A stretch of DNA of 64,000 nt from Stagonosporopsis chrysanthemi (taxonomy: Eukaryota; Ascomycota; Dothideomycetes; Pleosporales; Didymellaceae), in assembly GCA_022560025.1 (NCBI GenBank), contig JAFISE010000051.1, positions 124,001 through 188,000 on the forward strand, read 5' to 3'. A program made the translations under genes and the position numbers. Shown here in pieces: positions 1 to 11,400 of the stretch (position 1 is its first letter; the number at the start of each line of letters is the position of its first letter). The notes beneath the pieces were generated by a model. It did not search any database. It had not been told where the DNA came from and worked only from the letters and a program-made list of their open reading frames with translations.

Positions 1-674
1 TCGAACGCTTTCTCCGAACTGCAAGATTCTGTTAGTCATCTCATCATGAGCAGCAGCTTGGCCTCGGGAGTTGCGACAATGAAATTGTCATCTAGTGAGC
101 ACGATTGTGCGTAGATTTGCAACAGTCCTTCACCGTCTTGTGCTATTGTATTAGCTGGATTCTGAACAACCACTTGTTTACACTATTTCCTTCTGTATTA
201 TCAGTCGGAACATACTGCGTTCCGACTAGCATGCCAATCACCTGTTTCCTGAAAGCTTACTCAAGCTATCATCATGCTTCTCCTAGAACTGCTAAACGCC
301 AACGCCTACACGAGACTTTGTTGCTCGAACGGGCCGTGGACGCTCGATGACAATGATGTACGTAATCCGAGACTCGACTGAGACAAGGCCTCGTGCAGCA
401 GTCAATCTTTACTGCATAGCGCAAATAAAAATCCTGGCTGCGCAGCGCACGCTTCGATCAAGGGTAGGCGTTGTAACGTATCGTGTCAAATCCACTGAAG
501 ATGCTTTTTGCACCATGGTCTTGACTGCTAGAGCTTTTCTTTCCTTTAATGGTGCAAGGCATTCGATGCTGACGGCGGGCGACTCTTGGCTATCGATCGA
601 ACACAGTGAACAGCCTGTGACAGATCACCAACACAAGGCCTACTGCACACCTGGCTTCGAGTACCGGTGGCCGT
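1..674. other. Left-edge stretch without a supported gene
   Basis: Short open frames occur on both strands but none shows a recognisable domain or coding-like composition. The right part is the 3' flank of the minus-strand TIM21 gene. I see no RNA gene or repeat here. Confidence 0.5.
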
Positions 675-1446
675 CTACCACCATCTCGCTCCAAATATCT
701 TCGGAGCGACATGGTCTTGCTTCTGTTTCGCTGCCAGATCAATACTGCGGTGGCCCTTGACGTCAAGAGTCAACTCAGCATACTCGTATGAAGTCATGCT
801 CGGCTTCTTGATCAAATGAACGTGCACAGCTCCTTGCTTTCCGTTGCCCTCAACGAAGAAGCGGAACTTCAGGTGCTCGGTGCCCCATTTGTCTGTTTCT
901 TCGGTGCTGCTGATGAAGCGGTTCTTGGCGTACCGCGACCACGAACCCTCACCAAAGGCAGCGATTTGGGAACCTTCTCCGAGCAGTTTTTGGCACCGGG
1001 GGTCGTTGCGGATCAAGTCGGTAGCATGGTTGAAGTGGGCGGTTTTGGAGTTGGGGCTGAAGACGTCGCTGAAGAGGAAGTATGCCACTCCGCCCTGGGG
1101 TTGTCAGTATCAGTGTCTGGATGATCAATTCGACAGCTCGTACAGTTGCAATGACGCCAACAGCTACAACGATCAAATTGAATGACTGTTGTGTCGTTCG
1201 CACGACCTTCTCTCCCGGCGACAGCTCGGTCCACCGCACTCTTCCTGTGTCGCCAGTGAGCGTGATCGACTTGCGCGATGGCTGTGGGATCGGGCTGCCG
1301 GGAAAGGTGGGTTCTGTTGCTTGGGTCCTGCGGGTGGTGGAGAAGGCAGCGCGTGTGCGGCGAGTCGACGACGGCTGGATGCGCGGGAGCAACAATGACG
1401 GGCGCAGCAGCGAGATGGCTTCGGTAGATTTGTAGAGGGCGGCCAT
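675..1446 (-). CDS. TIM21: Mitochondrial inner membrane translocase subunit Tim21
   Basis: Two exons on the minus strand, 1446-1144 and 1094-675, with a 49-bp intron (GTACGA...CCCCAG). The joined protein is 240 aa, usual for Tim21. Residues 1-45 are rich in Arg/Ser/Thr with few acids, as in a mitochondrial presequence. A single hydrophobic segment lies at about 88-110, followed by the intermembrane-space domain containing GTEHLKFRFFVEG, VHVHLIKKP and the C-terminal APKIFGARWW block that mark the family. Family knowledge: Tim21 is a TIM23-complex subunit that binds the Tom22 tail and links the translocase to the respiratory chain. The start is the first Met giving a clean presequence; the longer upstream frame is judged untranslated. 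The gene is divergent from MSP1, with 233 bp between start codons. Confidence 0.93.
1095..1143 (-). other. TIM21: TIM21 intron (49 bp)
   Basis: Donor GTACGA and acceptor CCCCAG. Removing it joins the hydrophobic segment (VGVIAT) directly to GGVAYFLFSDVFSP and restores the Tim21 membrane-proximal motif. Unspliced, the frame runs into unrelated sequence. Confidence 0.9.
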
Positions 1447-1679
1447 GGTAGCGGTGAAGGCGTGTCTGCGGCACTGTTCAAGTTCGAGAGAGTTCCCGCG
1501 GAGTGGAGCTGCCATGCGACTGCGCGCGGCGGCCGAGGTTTGAAGTGCACGTTCCTGAACTTTGGCCGACCAGCGCATCCCATACGCCAACGCTTCGACG
1601 TCAAGATATCTCGTGTTTCTTTTCCTGCCCTTCGCGCGTCTTGGTTGTTGTTACCATCAGTCCAAGAGAACTCCTCAGA
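1447..1679. promoter_or_regulatory. Shared 233-bp divergent promoter, TIM21/MSP1
   Basis: This is the whole interval between the two start codons, so both genes must share promoter and leader sequence. It is GC-rich on the TIM21 side and pyrimidine-rich toward MSP1, typical of a fungal 5' leader. No clear TATA box is visible. A GACGTCA element resembling a CRE half-site lies near 1599. Confidence 0.6.
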
Positions 1680-3101
1680 ATGGCGTCCAACAAGAAGAGC
1701 AGCCTCACTGGCTACCTGCCCGACATTCTGATGGCAGCAGCAGCAGTACGCTCGCACTCGCGCTTTCCTCCTGCACTGCCAGTCAAACTGACAGCATGGC
1801 CTAGCCATTAATAGCCTACTTCGTCATTCGCAACCTACTCGCACGACTCGACCCTGATGCCCAGCAAAAAGAGGAGGCGCGCGCCAAATCTGCCGCCGCG
1901 ACTAGGAAACTCGGCGCCATCCTGAGCAGCAAACGGCGGAAGAGCTATGGCGAGTACGACAGCGAGGATGAGGAGGACCAGCATAACCGCCGGCCGCGCA
2001 TACAGGATTTGGTGTTGAGCAGCTACGAGCAAACTATCGCCATGGAGGTCGTCGCGCCCGAAGAAATCCCAGTGTCCTTCGATGACATCGGCGGCCTGGA
2101 CTCGATCATCGAGGAGCTGAAGGAATCCGTCATCTACCCGCTGACGATGCCGCATCTCTACGCGCACTCGTCGTCGCTGCTGAGCGCACCCAGCGGCGTG
2201 CTGCTGTACGGTCCCCCCGGCTGCGGAAAGACGATGCTGGCAAAGGCTCTTGCACACGAGTCGGGAGCCTGCTTCATCAACCTTCATATCTCGACCCTGA
2301 CAGAAAAGTGGTACGGCGACAGCAACAAGCTGGTCAACGCTGTCTTCAGTCTGGCAAGGAAGCTGCAGCCCAGCATCGTCTTTATTGACGAGATTGATGC
2401 AGTTTTGGGCCAGAGGAGGAGCGGTGAACACGAGGCAAGCGGCATGGTAAAGGCTGAGTACGCCATCTTTTATCTATTGATCCAGTCCCCGACTGACGGC
2501 CATGTCTAGGTTTATGACACACTGGGACGGTCTTGCCTCCTCAACAGCCGCCGGCAGCAACACACCACAGCGGATATGCATCCTCGGCGCCACAAATCGC
2601 ATCCAAGATATCGACGAAGCCATTCTGCGCCGTATGCCTAAGAAGTTCGCTGTGGCCCTGCCCAATGCAGCGCAGCGGAAGAACATCTTCTCTCTGATCC
2701 TCCGTGACACAAAGATCGACAGCCAGAATCTCGACGTTGAGTTCCTTGTGCGGGTTTCCGCAGGCATGTCCGGCTCAGACATCAAGGAAGTATGCAGAGA
2801 CGCAGCCATGGGGCCTGTCAGGGAGTACATCAGGCGCAAAAAGGCAGACGGCTCACTACGGAGCAGCAGAGGAGTAAGAGACGAGGACGTACGCGGCCTG
2901 CGGACAGAAGACTTTTTTGGCAGGGGAAAGGGGTTGAGGGAGATGGAGGCCCTTGACGAGACAGCAGAGGAAATGAACGCCAGGAGTCGGAGGATACATA
3001 CTACATCCGAGTCCTCAGAAGAAGCCAGCACCGACAGCACCGCGAGTGGTGATGAGAAATCGCGGCAATACGACGACCCCGAGCCTTCGGCGATCAGGTA
3101 G
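1680..3101 (+). CDS. MSP1: Msp1/ATAD1-type outer-membrane AAA ATPase
   Basis: Three exons, 1680-1745, 1805-2457 and 2510-3101, give 436 aa. A hydrophobic anchor lies near residues 15-34 and is completed only by splicing (AAAA joined to PLIAYFVIRN). One AAA module follows: Walker A GPPGCGKT near 158, Walker B IVFIDEID near 213, and the second region of homology around GATNRIQDIDEAILRR near 266. The junction KAE|FMTHWDG restores a conserved Msp1 motif. Family knowledge: Msp1 is anchored in the mitochondrial outer membrane and peroxisomes, forms a hexamer, and extracts mistargeted tail-anchored proteins and stalled precursors. After the AAA domain there is a Ser/Glu-rich tail of about 60 residues, longer than in yeast and probably disordered. 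It is divergent from TIM21. Confidence 0.94.
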
Positions 3102-3625
3102 GACACAACTTATCGACAGCATTTGTTTCGCAGTACATATTGGACGGCGCTGTTGGGAGCATCCTCACTCATGAGCGGCGTTACGAAAGAGCTGGGCCTA
3201 GAAGCTAGATTTCAACTGCTGTACAAACAATCTCACGCATACTACGGTACATTGTAGATATTTCTCCAACACCGTTTCGTCAGCAGCCACAGCTCCCTTC
3301 CGCGCGAGGCAACTGCAGCCGAGGTCCTCCCCGCATTCACCCCACCCGAAGCTACTGAACGCCTGAATAGGTCCACAGCAAAAGCACGCAACATCTCTCT
3401 GAGCTGTTGTCATCGAAAGATTAGACATCTACTCTTCCGACAACGGAGTGAGAGAGCTTGCTTTTCAAATTCGTTCTCAGGTATTGAACGGCCCCGTTTC
3501 TGGATAGACACGACCGCAGCGTCTCATACATACAACCACAACATCAACTGGCTCGGTACCCCAGAGCAGGATCTCAAATCACATCCTCTCCTCGGACCTA
3601 AAATCGAACTTGGATTGCACGCAAC
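3102..3625. other. Intergenic, MSP1 3' flank and cupin 5' leader
   Basis: No coding frame is convincing. The last 150 bp are rich in C, A and T, as in a fungal 5' leader ahead of the cupin start codon. Confidence 0.5.
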
Positions 3626-4264
3626 ATGGCGTCCCTCAGCGGCTCGACATCCGTCCCACCGACTTCAGAGCACCCTCCTCCTTCGACTGAAGACTCACAT
3701 AGCCATGCACGCGACCACGCTCACTCTCACTCCCACTCCCACTCCCACGAGCATACCGACAACCACGACCACCCTCCCGCCGCCACACCCCAAGACGCCT
3801 GGAAAACGACCGGCGTGCGCGTCATCCCCGGCGACTCCCTCGCCCCCGTCGGCGGCGCCCACACCACCCCAGGCATGGACCGCTCCGCCGCCATCGACTT
3901 TGCGCGCGTCGGAGCGCAGAAACTCTGGGCCGGTACTGTGCACATCCACGCGGGCGCCAAGACGGGCGCGCACCACCACGGCCACCTGGAGAGCGTCATC
4001 TACGTGCTCAAGGGGCGCGCGCGCATGCGCTGGGGCGAGAAGCTCGAGTTTACGGCCGAGGCTGGGCCCGGCGACTTCATCTTCGTGCCCCCCTATGTCC
4101 CGCATCAGGAGATCAATGCGAGTGAGGATGAGAAGTTGGAGTGTGTGCTTATGCGCAGTGATAGTGAGGCTGTGGCGGTTAATCTGCCTGGGTTGGAGCC
4201 CGTGGAGAGGCCGGAGAGTGTGAGGTGGATTGATCCTACGCATCCGGATGGGGCGGGGGCGTAG
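3626..4264 (+). CDS. Cupin-domain protein with a His-rich N-terminus
   Basis: A single exon of 212 aa. Residues 24-47 alternate His with Ser, Asp or Glu, encoded by a CTCCCA-type DNA repeat near 3720-3755. The rest is one small beta-barrel cupin. Motif 1 is at about 117-137 (GAKTGAHHHGHLES, then a Gly seven residues after the Glu); motif 2 reads GDFIFVPPYVPHQEIN. Three His and one Glu are placed to bind a metal, as in other cupins. There is no signal peptide, so it is probably cytosolic. The reaction cannot be deduced: relatives include dioxygenases, isomerases and uncharacterised proteins. The His run may bind metal as well. The start codon lies in a clean ACATGG context. It is convergent with SEC27, 179 bp apart. 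Confidence 0.85.
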   Translation: MASLSGSTSVPPTSEHPPPSTEDSHSHARDHAHSHSHSHSHEHTDNHDHPPAATPQDAWKTTGVRVIPGDSLAPVGGAHTTPGMDRSAAIDFARVGAQKLWAGTVHIHAGAKTGAHHHGHLESVIYVLKGRARMRWGEKLEFTAEAGPGDFIFVPPYVPHQEINASEDEKLECVLMRSDSEAVAVNLPGLEPVERPESVRWIDPTHPDGAGA

Positions 4265-4443
4265 AGGGGGGATGGCATGGGGGAGTGTGGGGTGATGGGG
4301 GAGGGGAGCCTGCAGAACTTGTTGTAGACTTGTTGGAACTGGCGAGGGAGCAGTGAGTCGTGTTGAGAGGTGTGAATATTGCGTATCATTTTGTCTTCAG
4401 ACTGGACTTCCACATCAATCCATAAACCGCCAGCCGGGATCCA

Positions 4444-7400
4444 CTATTTGCTGCTCTTCTCCTCATCTTCTTCCTCCTCCTCCTCTTCCTCATCATCCTC
4501 GTCTTCGTCGTCTTCCTCCACGGCTTCAGCTGCCTCAGCTACCTCCTCTTCAGCTTCAGCATCGACCTCGTCGTCCTGCACAAGGAGGTCTTCAACAACA
4601 CCGCCCTCACGCTCCATACGCAGATACTCGTCCCACTCGGGGAACATGTCTTCATCGCCCTCGCCATCCTGCGGCGGTACACCAATCAGCTTCGCGACCC
4701 TGCTCTTGTTGTCCTTCTCCAGGCTGGCCTTCCACTGCTTGGCAAGCCCAGCTGTCGCGCTGGGCTTGTATGTCTGGGAGAAAAGAACGGCTTCGGCGAA
4801 GCGGTTGGTCTTGATGAGCAAGTCGGTGCAACCCTCGAGATCGCCGATCTGCCAAAGCGCAGAGAATGCGATATTATTGGCAGTCGCCGTCTCGGCAAGA
4901 GAAGCTAGCTCGCGAAGACCGGACTCGTCTGATGTGGCTGAGTAAAGGAGGAGCAGCGAGCCCAGATCCTTGGCTTTGACAAAGCACTCCTGCGCGAGCT
5001 TGATATCCCAGCCGGTCAGGGCGGCGTCACCGACCGTCTTCCACTTGTGCTCAGTGTCCTGCTCACGTGCAATCTCGGTAGCTTGCTGCAAGTCGCCCAG
5101 CGAGAGCGCAAGGTCAAAGCGATGCTCGGGGTCAGTAGCGACCTTGAGCGCCATCTCCTTGTACCCCTGACCTTCCAAAAATCGGGCAATTTTGTTGTTC
5201 TGGTCTTTAGGCACCGAAGGTAATGTCTCCTCAGCAGCTTCAAGCTCTCCTCGAAGAATCAAGGTCTGGTACTCAACAACCGCAAGCGACAAAGCGAATG
5301 ATACAACGTTAACATCCTTGTCGGCAATGTATATTCTCGAGTCACGCGCGAGGTATCCGAGAAGGTAGTGTGGCGAATCGAAGTGGGAGATGGTGTAGGT
5401 CTGGTCGCCGACCAAGTAGTTGAGGCGGTTTGTGCTGTTGGTGTAGATGAAGCAGTCGCCGACCCAGCAGCCTGTGCGTACACTAATATTATGTTAGCAT
5501 TTGACAATACAACAAAAAGCTGATGGGCGTACCTCTCGTTGATGTCACAGACGACCTCAAAAGCAGCCTCTGCGCCGTCCTCGTCGATTTCGCCGTTTTG
5601 GACAGCCTCAAGGTAGCTCTCTCTTGAGTACCTCAACACGTAGTATGTGTCTTCTGTGGCCAGAGTCACGAGCTCGCCGCTCTCCGACCAAAAGACGTCC
5701 TTGGGCTCGACTTCTATTCTGCGTACAAGAGCACCAGAGTCCCAGTCGTAAAATCCAATACCACCTTGGCCCTTGACTCCAAGCAGAACGCCACCGCTCA
5801 AGCCGTCTGCTGAGAAGCCAACGTTGAGCACACTCCGTTCCTTGAAATTGCGGAAGATCTTGACACTTGTAGCTGACTCGCGAATAGCGTAGTCTTTATC
5901 GTGCTCTTTCGATGCCCAGCAGAAATCCAGTGCGGAGCCGAAGGCCTGGTTACGGAGTGCAAGGGCAGTGTAGATGATGTATTCACCATCACCACAAACG
6001 GCCACGAAACGACCGTTTGGCGAGTGGATCAAAGATTGAGGGTAGATCTCGGTTGAGCCAAGGTCTTTGGAAGGGAGTGTGAGGCGTTCCGCATCCTTCA
6101 ACGAGTCGTTGCCCTTGATGGTCGCTGCGAGGATGTCATTGTGCTTGGCCCAGAGGATCTTGCCACCTGCATCCATGCTAACTGCTGGTTCCTCTCTGCC
6201 CATAGAGATGACCACAGCTCCGTCGTCAAAACCAAGCGCAATGCCATTCTTGCTCTTCTGGGATGCCACGCACCACGATCGCTCCAGACCGTAGTTCAAG
6301 GACTGTTCTAAGCGATATGTTGACGAGTGCCAGATTTTGATTGTGCCATCCTCGGATCCGGAGATGATGACGGGGAGTTCGGGGTGGTAGACAGCGAAGC
6401 TGACGTTCGATGTGTGGCCCTCCAGGGTCGCAATGAGAGCTTTGGTGGTGTAGTCCCAGACCTTGACCGTCCTGTCGTCGGATGTTGTAAGAAGGTAGGG
6501 CTTGTCTGACTGGGGGTAGTAGTCGACGAAGTTGACGCCCTTTGTCTCATGCGCCTCGAGGGTGAAGTTAGGCGTCGAGCTGCCAAGCGACCAGATCTTT
6601 ACTGTTCGGTCGAGGCAAGCGGAGGCGAAAGTGTTAGGGTCCTTGGGGTTGATCGCGATGCCCATTACGTAGTGCTGGTGGCCAGCGAACTCTTGCACAC
6701 CTGTGCATTGTCAGCAGTAGTTCTCCCATGTTGGACATCTCGGGCAAACGCACACTTCCAGCCTTTCTCCCAGTCCCACAGCTTTATTGTCATGTCATCC
6801 TGCAAGCGCATCAGCCAAGCTCCTTATTGAACCCTCTTGCTACTCACACTGGCAGTCAGCACAAAGGGCTGTGTGGGGTGGACGGCGATCGCGCGGATGT
6901 AGTCTGGGTGTGCCTCGAAAGATGTAACTTTTTCAGAGGTATTGTAGTTGTAGACACGCATCTGAAAGTCATCGGAGCCTGTCGTTGGACCGCGTCAGCG
7001 CAATGTTCGAGCTGTGCCAGCCATGTTGAGCGCACCAGCAACAATCCAGTTCTTCCTCGCGATGAAGCGACCAGCGCGAACGGGGACATCGGTGAGCTCG
7101 AATGTCTTGACGATTGATTGCGAGATGTACGACCAAATGTGAACGTGTCCTGCCACCGTCAGTTCCCTTCCACCAATGCAATTCTGTAGCTCTCCGTACC
7201 GCTGTACAGGGTTGTGAGGATCCATGGCTCGGTCGGGTGGAAGTCTTCGAAGCTGTTTAGTATTGCGGTCGACTTGCAGAGACGCGATTCCTACCAATGC
7301 CTAGCTGATGTTAGTACAGGACGTCGAAGACTCTCGCTATGCGGCTTGCTTACCCTTGACTCTCTCCGAGCGCGCAAAGAGCTGCCTCTGTATCCTAGTG

Positions 7401-7454
7401 AGCGAATTTCCGTGGTCCTCGAGGCATTTGGCGTACCTTTACGTCGAGACGCAT
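4444..7454 (-). CDS. SEC27: Coatomer beta' subunit (beta'-COP, Sec27)
   Basis: Nine exons on the minus strand: 7454-7437, 7387-7354, 7300-7295, 7244-7200, 7149-7036, 6978-6848, 6799-6754, 6700-5533 and 5482-4444. They sum to 2601 nt and 866 aa, close to yeast Sec27. Residues 1-300 are a WD40 propeller (repeated forms of SDDxTxKxWD and GHxxYV). Next come the second propeller and WD-associated region, then an alpha-solenoid. The last 65 residues are almost pure Glu/Asp, ending EEKSSK, from a CTC/TTC-rich tract at 4450-4530. Family knowledge: beta'-COP is a COPI coat subunit that binds KKxx cargo in Golgi-to-ER retrieval. The 5' end is fragmented: exons of 18, 34, 6 and 45 nt. The 6-nt exon is needed to restore RVKGIDFHPTEPW. 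Confidence 0.95.
7295..7300 (-). other. SEC27: 6-nt microexon of SEC27
   Basis: On the minus strand the exon reads GCATTG, preceded by TAG (with TACTAAC upstream) and followed by the donor GTAGGA. Exon 2 ends in phase 1 with G and exon 4 starts with AC, so the codons become GGC ATT GAC (Gly-Ile-Asp). That is exactly the residues expected between RVK and FHPTEPW in beta'-COP. Skipping it still keeps frame (G+AC) but loses Gly-Ile. Flanking introns are 53 and 50 bp. Confidence 0.85.
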
Positions 7455-8437
7455 CTTCGCAGCTTATGTGTACCGTTGTGGAGGGGTGGGATGGGGGAGA
7501 CGTGGCTTGTTGCAGCCAGGCTGTACGAGCGCAGGCAGGGATTACGTGTCACAGATAGTCAACTTGACTACGGCGACGGCGGCAAAGAAAGCGCTGAAAG
7601 ACTGATTGCGCGTGCAGTTGAAAGGGCCCACGCCGTGGCTACCTCCGTGGTGCTGCTCTGTCCGCTATTGCTTGGCAGGGCAGGGTTCCCGACTTGCCGC
7701 ATAGGGCAACATTCGAAAACCATTGATGACAGCGTTGATGCGCAACATCACCGTTCAGCCCTGGTCGCATGTTCCAGATAGGCAACGATGGTCTCGCGTC
7801 CTGTAACGTGGCTTGACTGCATCCAGTGCCTGTTGAGGTCTGAGAAACATAGGATTCGTCTTCAGAGAACCAAAACACCGGAGATGGTCATCAAAAGGCA
7901 AAGCCTAACACTATTAATCGCACGGTAGGTGGCACGCGACGGAGCAGGTGCGGATCAGGGTATTGTAGACTTTTCTCAGTTCCTCTCCTACTATTTACTC
8001 AATATGACCTCCCCACAAATGCAAATCGCACCCCTTCGATTGCATAATAGATACCCTGAATCATGCCTCAAGCCTTCCATTGCCATGGCCAAATGCCCGC
8101 CCTTACATCGACAGGGAAAAAAAAACGGTCTCGCCACTATCGGGCAAAGACTGGTATCTAAGAAGTGAATATACAGAAAGATTCCAAAATATGTTAAACT
8201 AAAGTAAAAAAGGTTGGAGATGGCTTAACGAGTGTCCGAATATGGAAACGATGATATGTGAGAGAATCGAGTGTGGTGAGATGCGAGATGCGGACGCTAG
8301 CATGTATGAGTTGGTTCGCAAGATGAATGCTAAGATCGAGACTTAGATGTGTTGAAAGCAATGCGCGCATGCTCGGGTAGCCCAAAATTTCAGTCCAACC
8401 GAGGTTGCCTTGGTCGGTAGTGCGAGTCGTAGGGCAC
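7455..8437. other. Intergenic between SEC27 and MSB2
   Basis: It carries the SEC27 promoter and the MSB2 3' flank. Short frames show no family features. The part near 8170-8340 is AT-rich and fits a 3' untranslated region of MSB2. Confidence 0.5.
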
Positions 8438-11400
8438 TCAGTTCCACCCCAGCGAGTTCTCTGCCATGACAGGAGCGGAAATTTGCTGAGTGCGTATGCT
8501 ACGTCCTTGGCTGCTGTCACTTCCGCGACTGCCGCGACTGCCAGGTGTCATGCGACCGTCACGAGCGCCGCGCATCCAGGCAGCTGCGCCACCAGGGATA
8601 GAACCGTAGGTCATACGGCTAGTGCTCGGGACGGAGCTAGAGCGCTGGTGAGCGATGCGCTTGTTGCGGTACCTGCGTGCGACAAAGAACATGGCTGCAC
8701 CGTAGGCGATGGCGCCAACAATAGCTCCGGTTGCGATTCCTGCACTGGTCGGGTTGATCTTGCGGCTGGCACTGGCGTCGCCTCCGATAGCACCACCATC
8801 ACCTGCACCGCCAGTTGATGTTGCGGCAGGGTCGCCAGGAGCAGCGTTCGAACCTCCACCTGGGAGAGTGCCTCCAGCTGCAAGAGGGCAAGCGGTGTTG
8901 ATCAAGCTGGTAAGGTCGTTGATAGTGGCGTCCTTGTTGTGCCAGAATGAATCAGCAGGGTTGCGGAGCTGAGCTGCCAACTTGGTCTGCAAATCCTTAG
9001 GAATGGTGAACATGGCCATGGTGGTGATGAAGCCCTGGTACTTTGTGGTGTCGAGAGGCTTCAATCCGTAGTTCTTGACATCGGTGACGGAGATGTTGAG
9101 ACCATCAGCAATAGCCTGAGGCAGGTAGTGGAAAATCTGGTTGCCACCGTTGTTCGCAGACACGAAGGGGTAGTTCAAAGGCCACTTGAAGCAGACTTGG
9201 CCCATAAAGCTATCTTGCGAGACATCGCTAGGAACGCCACCAGGGGGAGCTATCATCTTTGGCAGACTCGAGGGAATGCCGCTGCTTGTAGCAGCAGTGG
9301 GCGAGGCGATTGTGGAAGCTTCTTGGACGATGCTGGTGGGGATGAAGAGAGTAGTCTCGGTGTTGGTGGCAGTTGGCAGGACAGTTCGCACTGGTGTCTG
9401 AGAGCTTGTGCTTGATGGAGTGACAGGAATCGGGATCGTAGCCGAGTCATTTTCAGACGTGGTGCTTACAGCAGACGGCGAGATGCTAGCAGTCGCGGGA
9501 GCCGATGGCGACACAGAAATGGACTCCGAAGGCGAAAGAGTTGGAGACGCGGCTGTGGACTCCGCCCCGGTTGATGCAGAACCCGAAGCAGATGGAGACA
9601 CGGAACCTGACGCAGACGGCGATACAGAGCCTGTGGCTGTCGGAGTTACTGAGGCGGAATCAGTGGCCGAAGCAGTGACGGTGGCGCTGCTCAGAGCCGA
9701 ACCAGAGGATGTGATCGTCTCAGAGGCTGAGATGGTCAATGGAATGCTGAGGGACTCGCTGGCTGAGACTGTAGCGCTGGATGATACGCCAGTTCCAACA
9801 GAGGTCGATGGGACGATGCCAGAGGAGAGGTCAGTGGCCGACAGTGTGAAGGTAGGCAGGGTACCTGAAGAGGCGGGCAAGGTAGCACTCTCCGATGAGG
9901 AAACACTCTCGGTGCCAGTAGGGAGAGGTGCAGAGAGGCTGCCAGAGCCCGACACTGTTGCGGAAGGTAGAATGCCAGACGACAGAAGTGTAGACGAAAA
10001 ATCAGACGCAATGCTCGACGCAATGCTGCTCAAATCGGAGGTCGGAATTGGCAGAGGGACCGATGCAGTGGGCAGAATCGACGCTGAGGTGAGCGCGGAC
10101 TCGGCGCTGGACACCAGGCTAGAGATCACGCTGGGCAAAGCAGAGCCAGAGGGCAGGTCGCTGACTGCCGACGACAGAAGGCTGGAGAGCTCCGAAATCA
10201 CTGATGTACCAACAGATGGGAGAATGCCAGAAGCCGATGGAGACTCGGTGATGGTAGCTGACACAGGAGCTGTGGGGTTGAGTGACCCCGAGCTGGGAAT
10301 TACACCAGTCGGCAGAACCTCAGACACAGCTGAGGACAAGAGTGATGACAAGTCAAGCCCAGAGCTGGCGGAGACACCCTCCGAGGTAGGGATCGCACCT
10401 GAAGGCGAAGCCTCGCTAGTGAGAGTGGCAGACGCACTGGCAGACTCTGTGCCAAGCGCGGTCGTGATGCCAATTACGATTCCACTGGAGGGAAAGCTGC
10501 TTGAGACCTCACCAGTAGGGACTACACCGCTACTTGGAAGAATACCGGACTCAACATTTGAAGTGGGCGTGGGCTCTGCAGTATTGAGAAGAGTTGATAG
10601 GAGGGACTCAATGACGCCAGCTGACGATGTGGGCAGCACAATTTCGGAAGACGCAGGCAGGAGGCCAGTAGGAGCAGCCTGTTCAGTGCTCTGAGCCGAA
10701 GAGGTCGGCAGCACAATGTCGGACGATGCAGGCAGAAGGCCAGAAGAAGCTCCCTGTGTTGGCTCAGGCAGGAGCGACGAAATCAGACCACCAATGAGCC
10801 CAGCAGAGGATGTGGGCAGCACAATGTCGGAAGACGCAGGCAGGAGGCCGGTAGGAGCAGCCTGTTCAGTGCTCTGAGCCGAAGAGGTCGGCAGCACAAT
10901 GTCGGAAGACGCAGGCAGAAGGCCAGAAGAAGCTCCCTGTGTTGGCTCAGGCAGGAGCGACGAAATCAGACCACCAATGAGCCCAGCAGAGGATGTGGGC
11001 AGCACAATGTCGGAAGACGNNNNNNNNNNNNNNNNNNNNNNNNNNNNNNNNNNNNNNNNNNNNNNNNNNNNNNNNNNNNNNNNNNNNNNNNNNNNNNNNN
11101 NNNNNNNNNNNNNNNNNNCTGAGCCGAAGAGGTCGGCAGCACAATGTCGGAAGACGCAGGCAGAAGGCCAGAAGAAGCTCCCTGTGTTGGCTCAGGCAGG
11201 AGCGACGAAATCAGACCGCCAACGAGCCCAGCAGAGGATGTGGGCAGCACGATGTCAGAAGACGCGGGAAGGAGGCCAGAAGAAGCTCCCTGTGTTGGCT
11301 CAGGCAGGAGCGACGAAATCAGACCACCAACGAGCCCAGCAGAGGATGTGGGCAGCACAATGTCGGAAGACGCAGGCAGAAGGCCAGTAGGAGCAGCCTG

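Noticed and set aside
9408..10694. Long plus-strand frame of 428 codons inside MSB2
   Set aside because: It is the antisense shadow of the Ser/Thr-rich mucin repeats; it is acidic and repetitive with no family features.
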